A stretch of DNA of 64,000 nt, from contig CBDCDJ010000007.1 of assembly GCA_965215355.1 (NCBI GenBank), forward strand, positions 2,728,001 to 2,792,000, read 5' to 3'. Source of the DNA: CBDCDJ01 sp965215355. GTDB lineage: Bacteria; Deinococcota; Deinococci; Deinococcales; Trueperaceae. Positions within the stretch are counted from its first letter, which is position 1. The number at the start of each line of letters is the position of its first letter. Position numbers and translations under genes: made by a program. The notes beneath the pieces are model-generated. The model saw only the letters and a program-made list of their open reading frames with translations. It had not been told where the DNA came from and made no database searches. Shown piece after piece: positions 17,220 through 26,278 of this stretch.

Positions 17220-20036
17220 ATGCGACGAAGTTTATTGGCGATCGTTTTGGGTTTGTTGGTGGTGGCGGGCTGTTCGCGGGGTCCGGGCTCGGGAAGCATT
17301 GCGGTCACCGTAGCCGGACTTCAAGATGGCGTGAGCGCGGACGTGACGCTCAGCGGGCCGAACGGTTACACCAGAGCCCTGACAAAGACGACGTCCATGA
17401 CCCGGCTCGAGCCCGGCACCTACACCGTGAGCGCGACCGACGTCACCGTCGACGACGCGACCTTCACCGCTACGGTGGACGGCTCACCCCTCGCCCTCAC
17501 GCCGGGCAGCCGTTTAGAGGCCACGGTCACCTACACCGAAAAAGCCCAACCGCCCAAGACGGGTGCGCTGCAGGTCAGCGTCAGCGGCTTGCCTGCCGAC
17601 GCGAGCGGCAACGTCACCGTCACCGGGCCGGACGGTTTTGCCCGGACGCTGACAAAAACCGCCACGCTGAGCGACTTGGAGCCCGGGGCCTACACTGTGA
17701 CGGCCGCCGACGTGACGGCCGGCCAGACCTACACCGCCAGCGTAACGGGTTCGCCCGCCACGGTCAGCGCCGGGGCCACGGCCGAGGTAGCGGTTGCCTA
17801 CAGCACGACCGCGCCGCCCGTCCTGGGCGGCAACTTAGAGGTCACCGTCAGCGGCCTGCCGAGCGGGGCCGACGCAACCGTCCTTGTCGAAGGGCCGGAC
17901 GGCTTTTCTCAAACCCTCACCGCCACGACCACCCTGAGCAGTCTCCAACCCGGTGAGTATACGGTGACGGGCAAAAGCGTGAGTGCGGGGGCAGATACCT
18001 ACGTCGCCACCGTGAATACGTCGCCGCTCGGGGTCGTCACGAGTCAAACCGTCAGCGCCGAGGTCGTCTACAGCAAACAGGCCCCCACGACCGGCAGCCT
18101 GGAAGTGACCATCAGCGGCTTGCCGACCAGCACCGACGCGGCCGTGACGGTGACCGGGCCGGACGGCTTCAGCCAAACCCTCAAAGTCAGCCAGACGCTT
18201 TCCGACCTGACGCCCGGCGACTACACGGTCACGGCGGGTAATGTCACCTCGAGCTACACCTACGCAGCGACGGTGGCGAGTTCGCCCGTCAACGTCACCG
18301 CGGGTGCCGTCGCCCAAGCAACCATAGCGTACAGCGCCACCACGGGCGTGCTGCAGGTCGACATCAGCGGTTTGCCCAGCGGGACCGACGCCGACGTGAG
18401 CGTGAGCGGCCCGAGCAGCTTTGCCCGGTCTTTCAAAGCAAGCGACACCCTAAACGACCTAGCGACTGGCGACTACGCGCTGACCGCGGCCGACGTGACG
18501 GTGGGCAGCAACACCTATACTCCGACCGTGACCGGTTCTCCAGCCGCTGTGACGGCGGGCGTCACTGCCAGCGCCAGCGTGACCTACGCGCCCGTGCCCG
18601 GCAGTTTGCAAATCGACGTTACCGGCTTGCCCAGTGGCGTCGACGCGGACGTGACGGTGAGCGCCGGCGGCTACGGCCAAACACTTAAAGCCAGCGAAAC
18701 CCTGAGCGTCGCCCCCGGCGAGTACACCGTGACCGCCAAAGACGTCATGACGAAGTACAACTATACCGCCACCATCACCGCCTCGCCCGCCACGGTGACG
18801 GCCAACGCCACGACGACCGTCACGGTTGCCTACACCGCCACCACCGGCGACCTGGAAGTGACCATCAGCGGTTTGCCCGACAGCACCGACGCGGCGGTCA
18901 CGGTGACGGGTCCGGGCAACTTCAGCCGGACGCTCACCGGGAGCGAGACCTTTACCGGCCTGACCCTGGGACAGTACACGGTCAAAGGCGACAGCGTGAC
19001 GGTCGGTGACGACACTTACCAAGCCACCGTGAGCGGTTCGCCGGCCAGTGTGACCGGGGCCAATGTGGCTAGTGTCCGCGTTTCGTACAGTCCTTACCGC
19101 TTGTGGGTGCCTCTACAGGGTACACCCGGTCTTGTCGCTTACAGAAGCGGCCAACTGGTAAGTTCGGGTAGCCCGGCACCGGACATCGCGGTGAGCAGGT
19201 CTGACATTGCAAGTGCCAATCATGCAGTTGTCGCCTTCGACAGCGAAGGCAATGCCTGGGTAGGTGGGTACGGAAGTAGCAAAACCATCAGCAAATTCTC
19301 CGCGGCCAGTTTGGCGACGTCCGGAACCGTCGCGCCTAGCGTGACGATAAGCGCCGATGCCAACGGCAGCTTGAACAACCCCTACAGCCTCACCTTCGAC
19401 AAGGATGGCAGCTTATGGGTGGCGAACATCAGTGGTAGCTCTCTCGTCAAGTACACCCCCAACCAGTTGACTGGCTCGGGCAACCCCACGCCTGCTGTAA
19501 GGATAGGCTCGAACCAAAGCAGTTTGAGCGGACCTGTCGGTCTTGCATTCGACAGCACTGGTAACCTATGGGTGGCAAACCAACATTCAAGTAAGCTTGC
19601 TAAATATACGCCCGCTCAACTTGCCGCCTCTGGCAACCCACTGCCGGATGTGACCATCAGTGGATTAGCCAACGCCATTAGTCTCGCTTTTGACAGTAGC
19701 GGCACCTTATGGGTGAGTACCTTCTATAGAAACACCCTGGTAGGCTTCACACCCGACCAGCTCACCGCCTCGGGCAGCCCGACCCCGAGCGTGACGATAA
19801 GTGGTAACGGAAACGGGAGTCTAAGCAGTCCCGGCGGTCTCGCCTTCGACAGCGAAGGTAGCTTGTGGGTGGGCAACACGAACGCTACCACAGTGGTCAA
19901 GTACACCGCGGCCCAGCTCGCTGCCACGGGCAGCCCCACGCCGGACGTGACGATAAGCGGTCTGCCGGCCAGGCCCGGCTACAGCCACCTGGCCTTCTAC
20001 CCGACCCCGCCCGGCCTGCCCATCAACACGCCCTAA
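17220..20036 (+). CDS. Large repeat lipoprotein: seven beta repeats plus a beta-propeller
   Basis: A 938-residue lipoprotein. The signal ends in the lipobox VVAGC (Cys about residue 21), so it should be anchored at the cell envelope. Seven repeats of about 82-88 residues follow, each built as G-x-L-x-V-x-I-x-GLP, then VTGPDGF-x-x-TL, LSDLxPGxYTV and a closing ATVxxSPxxVTAG; they resemble Ig-like or PEGA-type beta domains. The C terminus (about residues 640-935) has six LAFDSxGxLWV blades with KYTPAQLAASGSPTPDVTIS linkers, a streptogramin-lyase/NHL-like propeller. The start at 17220 follows an AGGAG site. Adhesion or surface binding is likely but not shown. Confidence 0.85.
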   Translation: MRRSLLAIVLGLLVVAGCSRGPGSGSIAVTVAGLQDGVSADVTLSGPNGYTRALTKTTSMTRLEPGTYTVSATDVTVDDATFTATVDGSPLALTPGSRLEATVTYTEKAQPPKTGALQVSVSGLPADASGNVTVTGPDGFARTLTKTATLSDLEPGAYTVTAADVTAGQTYTASVTGSPATVSAGATAEVAVAYSTTAPPVLGGNLEVTVSGLPSGADATVLVEGPDGFSQTLTATTTLSSLQPGEYTVTGKSVSAGADTYVATVNTSPLGVVTSQTVSAEVVYSKQAPTTGSLEVTISGLPTSTDAAVTVTGPDGFSQTLKVSQTLSDLTPGDYTVTAGNVTSSYTYAATVASSPVNVTAGAVAQATIAYSATTGVLQVDISGLPSGTDADVSVSGPSSFARSFKASDTLNDLATGDYALTAADVTVGSNTYTPTVTGSPAAVTAGVTASASVTYAPVPGSLQIDVTGLPSGVDADVTVSAGGYGQTLKASETLSVAPGEYTVTAKDVMTKYNYTATITASPATVTANATTTVTVAYTATTGDLEVTISGLPDSTDAAVTVTGPGNFSRTLTGSETFTGLTLGQYTVKGDSVTVGDDTYQATVSGSPASVTGANVASVRVSYSPYRLWVPLQGTPGLVAYRSGQLVSSGSPAPDIAVSRSDIASANHAVVAFDSEGNAWVGGYGSSKTISKFSAASLATSGTVAPSVTISADANGSLNNPYSLTFDKDGSLWVANISGSSLVKYTPNQLTGSGNPTPAVRIGSNQSSLSGPVGLAFDSTGNLWVANQHSSKLAKYTPAQLAASGNPLPDVTISGLANAISLAFDSSGTLWVSTFYRNTLVGFTPDQLTASGSPTPSVTISGNGNGSLSSPGGLAFDSEGSLWVGNTNATTVVKYTAAQLAATGSPTPDVTISGLPARPGYSHLAFYPTPPGLPINTP

Positions 20037-20065
20037 GTCCTTTAGCAGCTTGCCTGTGATGTGAG

Positions 20066-20098
20066 GAGCCGCGTCCGTTGGACGCGGCTCTTGCTTTT
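20066..20098 (+). terminator. Rho-independent terminator of the repeat lipoprotein gene
   Basis: A perfect 11-bp stem (GAGCCGCGTCC / GGACGCGGCTC) with a 3-nt loop is followed by TTGCTTTT, 29 bases after the stop codon. Confidence 0.9.
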
Positions 20099-20217
20099 GA
20101 ACTGTGACTTTTCTGAAAGGACAGTTCGTTGGAGGGATTCTCGAGCTTACAAAAGTGCTTATGGTTTCCAATAAAAACCCAAACCGTTCATCCTCAAAAC
20201 AGCCACTCGCTTTAACG

Positions 20218-22686
20218 TCACTTGCGCCGGTTCGGGTCGCCGAAAACCAGCACGCGCTTGCGACCGGGTTTGAGCGGGGCCGGCGTGCTCGGTGCTGGCT
20301 GCGCGGTTTTAGCGCCTCGCGCCCGAACAGGTCGGTCCCCCTTGGACGGTATTTTTTCGGCGCTCGCCTTGCGCGTGTCCGTTTTGCGGGCATCCGCTTG
20401 GGGTGGAGCGTCCTCGAGCTCGGTTGCCGCCCGGTCGGGGAGTGCGCCCGCGTTCTGCTCGGCGCGGTCGTCTTCGATGGGGTGCGTCTTGCGCGACAGT
20501 GGCGTTTTGAGGTCTTTGGGCGGTTTGGTGTGTTCGCGTTCGCGCTCGTCTAGCTCGGCTTCGGGCAGTTCCATGTAACCGGGGATGAGGTCGATTTGCC
20601 GCTGCACCGGGTTGCTCGCCAGAATCTTGACTTCCAAACGGTCGCCGAGCCGGAACTTGCGCCGTGAGTGCTTGCCCAGGAGCATCAGCGAGTCTTCTAA
20701 GTAAACGTAGTAGTCGTCGTCGAGCTGCGAGACGTGGATGAGGCCCTCGACCGCGTTCGGCAGCGCCACGAACACGCCGAAGTTCGTCACGCCGCTGATG
20801 ACGCCGCCGAAATTTTCGCCGACGTGGTCTTTGGCCCAGCGCGCGTGGTAGTAGCGGGTGAGGTCGCGCTCGGCGTCCTCGGCGGTGCGCTCGCGCTCGG
20901 AGGTGTGCTCGGCCAGCGCGGGAAAGTCGCTTTTCAGCCGTTCTTTCAAGGTCGGCGACAGGCGGCGCTGGAGCATGGCCCTCAACACTCGGTGAACGAC
21001 GAGGTCGGGATAGCGGCGAATCGGACTGGTGAAATGCAGGTAATAGTCGAACGCCAAACCGAAGTGGCCTAAATTGTCGGCGCTGTAGCGCGCCTGCTTG
21101 AGCGACCGCAGCAGCAAGGTGTTGACAAGTTGCGCTTCGGGCTTGCCGGCCGCTTTTTTGATGATGTCCTGGAGGTCCTGGGGCGAGGCTTCGGCTTTTT
21201 CGAACACGTAGCCCAAGCGCCCCAGGGAGCGCTGCAGGTTGAGAATTTTCTCGTCGGACGGGTCTTCGTGAACGCGGTAGAGCGCCGGGATGTCGCGTTT
21301 GGACAACTCTTGCGCGACGAGTCGGTTGGCGAGCAGCATGAGTTCTTCGATGAGTTGCCGCGCCGCGTTGGACTTGACCGGGGTGAGTTCGAGCGCCCCC
21401 TCCTCGGTCACGTCGACTTTGGCCTCGGTAAAGTCGAAGTCGAGCGCGCCGCCCTCGAGCCGTTTCTGGCGCAGATTTTGGGTGAGGTCAACGAGCACTT
21501 TCAGGTCGCGCTCAAGCTTGCGTTTCCCCTGCGGCAGGCGGTCGTCGCCGTTGACGAACATCTGCACCTGGTCGTAGGTGAGCCGGGCGTCGCTCTGGAT
21601 GACGGTCTCTTTGAACTTGACCGACTTGACCTCACCGTCCCGGCTGATGTCGACCAGCGCCGACAGCGCCAGCCGCGGCTCGCCCTCGACGAGCGAGCAG
21701 ATGCCGTTGCTGAGCTGTTCGGGCAACATCGGCAAGACCTTGCCCGGCAGGTACACGCTCGTGGCGCGCTCCAAGGCCTCGCGGTCCAGACTCGTGCCCT
21801 CGGCGACGTAGTAGGACACGTCGGCGATGTGGACGCCGACCCGCAGCAGACCCTTGGGGCCGCGCCCGTCGAGGCGCTCTAGGGAAATGGCGTCGTCGAA
21901 GTCTTTGGCGTCCACCCCGTCCACCGTGAACGTGTTGACGCCGCGCAGGTCGGTGCGGCCCGCCATCATCTCGCCCGTGACCGTGGGCGGCACCGCCTCG
22001 GCCTCTTTCAGGGTCGAATCGTCGAAGGCGTCTTTGAGGCTGTACTTGATGACGACGGCGCGCGTCTCGGTTTCGGGGTCGGCCTCGCCGCCCAAAACCT
22101 CTTCGACCTCGGCGAAGGGGTCGCGTTCGCCGGTCGTTTCGGGCCAGGCCATCTTGCCGACGATGCGGCTGCCGGCCGGCAGCTTGCCGACCGAGTCGGG
22201 CAGCAGCAGCACGCGCTCGCGCAGCTTGGTCGAGTCGGGGCGCAAAATCGCGTAGCCTTGGGAGTATTCCAGCGTGCCCACCACGCGGTCGTGTTTGCGC
22301 TTCAGGACGCGCACGATCTCGCCGCTGACGCGGCCGTTGTCCCGGCTCGAGTTGGGCCGCGCCACCACCCGGTCGCCGTCCCAGGCCCCGGCGAGCGCGT
22401 CGACCGGGATGAACAGGTCCTTCTCGCCCTCTTTTTCGGACAAGACGAAGCCGTAGCCGCCCGAGGTGATCTGCAAGCGCCCGAGCACCAGGTTCATCTC
22501 TTGGGGCAGGCCGTAAGTGCGGCGGCGCGTGCGGATGAGTTTGCCCTCGTCGATGAGGTCGGTCAACACCTGGCGCAGCGGGCTGCGCGTGCTCAGTTTG
22601 AGTCGGTTTTGCAACTCCTGCAGGTGCCAGGGCTTTTCGGGGTGCTGTTTGAAAAAGTCGTACAGTTGGTCTTTAGAAAGGTCCAT
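20218..22686 (-). CDS. rnr: Ribonuclease R
   Basis: A processive 3'-to-5' exoribonuclease that degrades structured RNA. The 822-residue protein has an N-terminal winged-helix region (about 1-62), cold-shock-like RNA-binding domains, an RNB catalytic domain whose active site reads TVDGVDAKDFDDAIS, and HFTSPIRRYPDLVVHR near the RNB end. An S1 domain follows (GENFGGVISGVTNFGVFVAL). The last 110 residues are a charged, Lys/Arg/Pro-rich tail as in many RNase R proteins. A TAGACT box 7 nt before the ATG suggests a leaderless message. Confidence 0.95.
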   Translation of the reverse strand: MDLSKDQLYDFFKQHPEKPWHLQELQNRLKLSTRSPLRQVLTDLIDEGKLIRTRRRTYGLPQEMNLVLGRLQITSGGYGFVLSEKEGEKDLFIPVDALAGAWDGDRVVARPNSSRDNGRVSGEIVRVLKRKHDRVVGTLEYSQGYAILRPDSTKLRERVLLLPDSVGKLPAGSRIVGKMAWPETTGERDPFAEVEEVLGGEADPETETRAVVIKYSLKDAFDDSTLKEAEAVPPTVTGEMMAGRTDLRGVNTFTVDGVDAKDFDDAISLERLDGRGPKGLLRVGVHIADVSYYVAEGTSLDREALERATSVYLPGKVLPMLPEQLSNGICSLVEGEPRLALSALVDISRDGEVKSVKFKETVIQSDARLTYDQVQMFVNGDDRLPQGKRKLERDLKVLVDLTQNLRQKRLEGGALDFDFTEAKVDVTEEGALELTPVKSNAARQLIEELMLLANRLVAQELSKRDIPALYRVHEDPSDEKILNLQRSLGRLGYVFEKAEASPQDLQDIIKKAAGKPEAQLVNTLLLRSLKQARYSADNLGHFGLAFDYYLHFTSPIRRYPDLVVHRVLRAMLQRRLSPTLKERLKSDFPALAEHTSERERTAEDAERDLTRYYHARWAKDHVGENFGGVISGVTNFGVFVALPNAVEGLIHVSQLDDDYYVYLEDSLMLLGKHSRRKFRLGDRLEVKILASNPVQRQIDLIPGYMELPEAELDEREREHTKPPKDLKTPLSRKTHPIEDDRAEQNAGALPDRAATELEDAPPQADARKTDTRKASAEKIPSKGDRPVRARGAKTAQPAPSTPAPLKPGRKRVLVFGDPNRRK

Positions 22687-22693
22687 TGGCTTT

Positions 22694-22699
22694 AGTCTA
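22694..22699 (-). promoter_or_regulatory. -10 box for leaderless rnr transcript
   Basis: TAGACT on the minus strand, 7 nt before the rnr ATG at 22686. Confidence 0.55.
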
Positions 22700-22956
22700 G
22701 CGCTTTTCGGGGTTCAGTGGCGAAATCCGGCTGTGTTTCGGGGCCGGAAGCCGTTTTTCACAGGGTCTTTGGAGCGTATGATGGCGGGTACCGAGGGGGC
22801 GGGCTCGAGCCGTACCGGGTTACGGCCGCGCCGTTCTGAGTCGGAGCCTGGGCCAGGGACGAATAACCCTGACGGTGGGGGGGGCGAAAGTCTTACACTG
22901 AACTCGACTTTTGGTTTGATTTGACGTACTCAAGTAGGTATTCAACAGGAGGACGA

Positions 22957-24108
22957 ATGAAGAAAACCCGCATATTGATGTTTTGCCTGCTGACCAGTCT
23001 GCTCGCCGCCTGCGGTGACCGCGGCAGCGGCTTTTCCCCGGCGGAAAACGCCGTGACCGCCGTCCCAGAAGACACGATAGCCCTGCGCGCTCGCGACTAC
23101 GAACTGCCCCCGGCCACACCTGCACCGGACGGCCCGACCGCTTCTTACGACACGGGCGACAGCTCCGGCGGGCGCACGCTCACGCTGGACACGCTCGAGC
23201 CGGCCCTGGAACGCGCCGCCGCAGAAACCGCAGACGAGGTCGCGGACGCCCTCGCCGAGAACGCGCTCGAGGACGGAACGTCAACCACCATCGCCGACGA
23301 AACGAGCGAGGGCGACGCGGCCGAGGCGACCGGCGGCGACCTGAACGTCGTCACCGACCCCACCGAGACGCCCACCGACACCGTCGTCGACCCGGCGACC
23401 GGCGGCGAGGTGGAAGTGGCAGGCTCTGTAGAGGAGGTCGGTATAGAAGAGGTCGGTGCTGAAGAAACTGTCGAGGCTACCGACGAGAACGTGACGGGGC
23501 AAGAAGTCGGCTCGAGTGAAGCTCCTGAAGGCGAGACTGCTTTAGAAACCAGTGCAGAAGAGACCGGCGGCACCGTAACAACGGAAACCGCAGCAACGGA
23601 AGAGGTCGCCGCCGAAACGGGCGGGGCGACCGAAGAAGCGGTTGAGGGCTCGAGCCCCGCAGAAGCCGCCGCGCAACCCACCTCCGAAGTCCTCGCTCAA
23701 GCGGACAGCTTCGACTGGGTGGACCTCGGCAACAGGGCTTACGCCAACTGCGTGGCCTGCCACCAGCAAAACGGCGAGGGCATCGTGGGCGCCTTCCCGC
23801 CCCTGGCCGGACACATGAGCGAACTCTACAACGCCGAAGGCGGGCGCAAGTACATCATCAACACGGTGCTTTACGGCTTGCAGGGTGAAATCGAGGTGTT
23901 GGGGCAAAGCTACAACGGCCTCATGACGCCCTGGGGCCAGCTCAGCGACGAAGAGATTGCGGCGACGCTCAACCACGAACTCACCAGTTGGGGCAACGAC
24001 GCGCTGCTGGAAGACTTTCAACCCATTCAGCCCGCAGAGGTCGAAGCCGAAAGGGGCAACGGTCTCAGCGCGGCGCAAGTGTTGGAGTTGCGGCCTGAAC
24101 TGCCCTGA
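22957..24108 (+). CDS. Cytochrome c lipoprotein with long acidic linker
   Basis: A 383-residue protein with a lipoprotein signal (LLAAC), a long Glu/Thr/Ala-rich disordered stretch (about residues 30-250) and a C-terminal class I cytochrome c domain. The heme-binding motif CVACH is at residues 265-269, with a GAFPPLAGH segment behind it and a candidate Met axial ligand in GLMTPWGQLSDEEIAATL. The architecture suggests a membrane-tethered electron carrier on a flexible arm. Start 22957 follows an ACAGGAGGACGA site. The next gene encodes a CtaG-like oxidase assembly protein, which fits a role in donating electrons to a heme-copper oxidase, although no oxidase subunit is nearby. Confidence 0.85.
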   Translation: MKKTRILMFCLLTSLLAACGDRGSGFSPAENAVTAVPEDTIALRARDYELPPATPAPDGPTASYDTGDSSGGRTLTLDTLEPALERAAAETADEVADALAENALEDGTSTTIADETSEGDAAEATGGDLNVVTDPTETPTDTVVDPATGGEVEVAGSVEEVGIEEVGAEETVEATDENVTGQEVGSSEAPEGETALETSAEETGGTVTTETAATEEVAAETGGATEEAVEGSSPAEAAAQPTSEVLAQADSFDWVDLGNRAYANCVACHQQNGEGIVGAFPPLAGHMSELYNAEGGRKYIINTVLYGLQGEIEVLGQSYNGLMTPWGQLSDEEIAATLNHELTSWGNDALLEDFQPIQPAEVEAERGNGLSAAQVLELRPELP

Positions 24109-24212
24109 ATCCGCCTTTGTTTTGCTTTGTTTTACAAGGGTGAGAGCCGACCTCCTTTTTTCGCTAAACTGGTGTCGACTGAACCAGGTCTCGTTTTAAG
24201 CCGAGAGGATGT

Positions 24213-25037
24213 ATGGAATCCCCTATTTTAGGCTGGCAATTCGACCCAGTGTTGTTGGGCAGCCTGCTCACCTTGGCCGTGTCTTACGCCCTGGCGGTGG
24301 GGCCGCTGAGGACGCGGCTCGCGCCCGGTACACCCTTCCCGACGCGGAAAGCCGTCATCTTCGGCAGCGCCTTGGTGCTGACCTACCTCACCGAAGGGTC
24401 GCCGCTCCACGACCTGTCCGAGCGCTACTTGTTCAGCGCCCACATGGTCCAGCACCTGCTGATGATGTACTTTTGCGCGCCGCTCCTCATTTGGGGGACG
24501 CCGACATGGGTGTTCCGCCCCCTGCTGCTCAACCGCGCGGTTTATCCGGTTGCCAGAATCGTGACCAAGCCCGTCTTTGCGGGCTTGCTGTTCACTCTGT
24601 TCTTGTCGCTGTGGCACGTTCCGGCTATTTACGACGCGGGTTTGCGCAATTCGACGGTTCACCACACCCAGCACGTGTTGTTCCTGATCGTCGCTTTTAT
24701 AAGCTGGTGGCCCATCATGAGCCCACTGAAAGAACTGCCGCGGCTCGGCTACGGGGCGCAGATCATCTACTTGTTCGTCACCTCGACGGTGCTGCAACTG
24801 CCGCTGTTCGCCATCATCACCTTTTCGGACCACGCGTTTTACCGCACCTACGAACTCGCGCCGCGCATCGTCAACCTGAGCGCGGCGGACGACCAGGCTT
24901 TGGCCGGGGTCATCATGAAAGTGCTGGCGATGGCGATTTACAGCGTGCCGCTCGTCGTCATCTTTTTCAAGTGGTACAACGAGTCGCAGCGCCCCACGCG
25001 GCGAAACCCACCGAAACCCCGGCCTTCGAAGGTTTAG
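24213..25037 (+). CDS. ctaG: Caa3-type cytochrome oxidase assembly protein (CtaG family)
   Basis: A 274-residue membrane protein with about seven helices matching the caa3_CtaG family. Conserved features include the early YLTEGSPLHDLSERYLFSAH region followed by HMVQHLLMMYFCAPLLIWG, and a later SLWHVPAIYDAGLRNSTVHH segment, all with conserved histidines that may handle copper. In Bacillus this family is needed for a functional caa3 oxidase. It follows the cytochrome c lipoprotein by about 100 bases on the same strand. Its ATG comes right after GAGAGGATGT, an SD-like sequence. Confidence 0.88.
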   Translation: MESPILGWQFDPVLLGSLLTLAVSYALAVGPLRTRLAPGTPFPTRKAVIFGSALVLTYLTEGSPLHDLSERYLFSAHMVQHLLMMYFCAPLLIWGTPTWVFRPLLLNRAVYPVARIVTKPVFAGLLFTLFLSLWHVPAIYDAGLRNSTVHHTQHVLFLIVAFISWWPIMSPLKELPRLGYGAQIIYLFVTSTVLQLPLFAIITFSDHAFYRTYELAPRIVNLSAADDQALAGVIMKVLAMAIYSVPLVVIFFKWYNESQRPTRRNPPKPRPSKV

Positions 25038-25040
25038 AGC

Positions 25041-25388
25041 GTGACGACGTCGGAACGCACCCTCAAGCTGTTGCAAGGCTACATCTGGCACCCCAGGAAC
25101 GAGCCGGTCAACTTGGGCGACTACCTGCCCGAGCGCCTCGAGCCCGGTTTGCACGTCTTGTGGGACGCCATGCCCGCCGCGCCGTTCACGTTTTTCGACG
25201 ACGGCACGCTGTCGGCGACGCAGCAGCTTTACCAGTTCACCGTCGTCGTTCAAACCGACGACGGCGACGAAGCCCTGGACGACGCGCAAAAGCTCGTGCC
25301 GTGGCTCGCCGAAACGCTGCAAACGCGGCTCGAGACCACCCCGCCGGGCGTCGGCTGGCAAATCTTCGAAGACCTGCGGGACGTCTGA
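25041..25388 (+). CDS. Hypothetical protein
   Basis: A 115-residue soluble protein without recognisable family. It has a hydrophilic, acidic make-up with a central strand YQFTVVVQTDDGDEALDDAQ and a helical end. It starts with GTG 25041, three bases after the ctaG stop, and its stop is directly followed by the ATG of the VOC-family gene, so it sits in a tight ctaG-unknown-VOC run and is very likely translated. Function is unknown. Confidence 0.65.
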   Translation: MTTSERTLKLLQGYIWHPRNEPVNLGDYLPERLEPGLHVLWDAMPAAPFTFFDDGTLSATQQLYQFTVVVQTDDGDEALDDAQKLVPWLAETLQTRLETTPPGVGWQIFEDLRDV

Positions 25389-25757
25389 ATGCGCGCCGAC
25401 GCCTTCATCGCCTTTTATCCCTGTCACGACCTGAGCGCCAGCCGCGACTTTTACGAACGCGACTTGGGGCTGAAACTGGCTCGAGACCAGAAAACGTGTC
25501 TCATCTTTCAAGCCAGTCAGGGTTACCTGGGCTTTTGTCAGCACGAGGGGGCCTTACCCCAACACGCCGGGCTCATCCTGACCTTCGTGACGGACGCCGT
25601 GGACGAGGTCTACAAAACACTGCGGCAGCGCAGCGTCGAGACCGAAGCGCCGCCGCGACTCAACGAGCAACACGGCATCTACCACTTTTTCGCCCGCGAC
25701 CCGGACGGTTACCGCGTCGAGGTGCAGCGCTTTCTCGAGCCGCTTGAGCCCACCTGA
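25389..25757 (+). CDS. VOC-family (glyoxalase-like) protein
   Basis: A 122-residue protein of the vicinal oxygen chelate superfamily. It has FYPCHDLSASRDFYERDLGL at the start and FFARDPDGYRVEVQRF at the end, the standard first and last strands with a candidate Glu metal ligand. This fold covers glyoxalases, dioxygenases and antibiotic-binding proteins; no substrate can be read. Its ATG directly abuts the previous stop codon (TGAATG). Confidence 0.82.
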   Translation: MRADAFIAFYPCHDLSASRDFYERDLGLKLARDQKTCLIFQASQGYLGFCQHEGALPQHAGLILTFVTDAVDEVYKTLRQRSVETEAPPRLNEQHGIYHFFARDPDGYRVEVQRFLEPLEPT

Positions 25758-25810
25758 AACCTACGTTAGACTAGCCCAGGAAACTGCCCGGGGGTGGAGA
25801 AAGAGGAAGC

Positions 25811-26188
25811 GTGTTCAAAGCTTTTCGAGAGTTTATCGCCCGGGGCAACGTCATGGAGTTGGCGGTCGCCGTCATCCTCGGCGCGGCCTTCAACCAGATC
25901 GTCAACTCGCTCGTCGAAGACGTCATCACCCCGGCGGTGCTGAACCCGGCGATGGAAGCCGCAGGCGTCGAGCAACTCGCCAACCTCACCTGGAACGGCG
26001 TCGCCTACGGCAGCTTTTTGGCGGCCGTGGTCAACTTCCTCATCATCGCTTTCGTGCTGTTCTTAATCGTGCGGGCCTACAACAACTTTATGAAGCGCTT
26101 CGAGAAACCCGGTGCCGAGGAAAAACCGGGCAAGACCCGCAGCGAGGAGTTGCTCGAGGAAATCCGCGACCTGCTCGCTAAAAGTTAA
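25811..26188 (+). CDS. mscL: Large-conductance mechanosensitive channel
   Basis: A 125-residue MscL monomer. The N-terminal amphipathic helix and first pore helix are typical (FREFIARGNVMELAVAVILG followed by AAFNQIVNSLVEDVITP), the second membrane helix is at about residues 72-92, and an acidic C-terminal coil EELLEEIRDLL closes the protein. It opens under extreme membrane tension to release solutes. GTG start at 25811 behind an AGAGGAAG site. With the MscS-type channel at 52470-53423 the organism has both classes of osmotic safety valve. Confidence 0.94.
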   Translation: MFKAFREFIARGNVMELAVAVILGAAFNQIVNSLVEDVITPAVLNPAMEAAGVEQLANLTWNGVAYGSFLAAVVNFLIIAFVLFLIVRAYNNFMKRFEKPGAEEKPGKTRSEELLEEIRDLLAKS

Positions 26189-26278
26189 GCAGGTAGGGGC
26201 GGCCCGCGTCCTTTTAGCCCCCCGACAATGCCGCACGCCGTACAGCTTTGGAGGCCCACAAACGGTATGCTCGCCCAC

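Noticed and set aside
17500..19090. Regular spacing of similar DNA segments that could suggest a CRISPR-like array.
   Set aside because: The period is about 250 bp with diverged coding repeats in one frame; it is protein domain repetition.
20038..20110. Possible tRNA or small RNA suggested by the strong stem after the repeat lipoprotein gene.
   Set aside because: The stem has a 3-nt loop and T-rich tail right after a stop codon, so a terminator explains it fully; no tRNA arms are present.
23145..23681. Minus-strand Ser/Val-rich frame in the cytochrome c gene.
   Set aside because: It is the antisense image of the Glu/Thr-rich linker; the plus-strand gene has a ribosome binding site, lipobox and heme motif.
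24209..25747. A 512-codon plus-strand frame overlapping ctaG and the two following genes.
   Set aside because: Its translation is Arg/Pro/Ala-rich without motifs, while another frame encodes CtaG and two compact proteins that abut each other.
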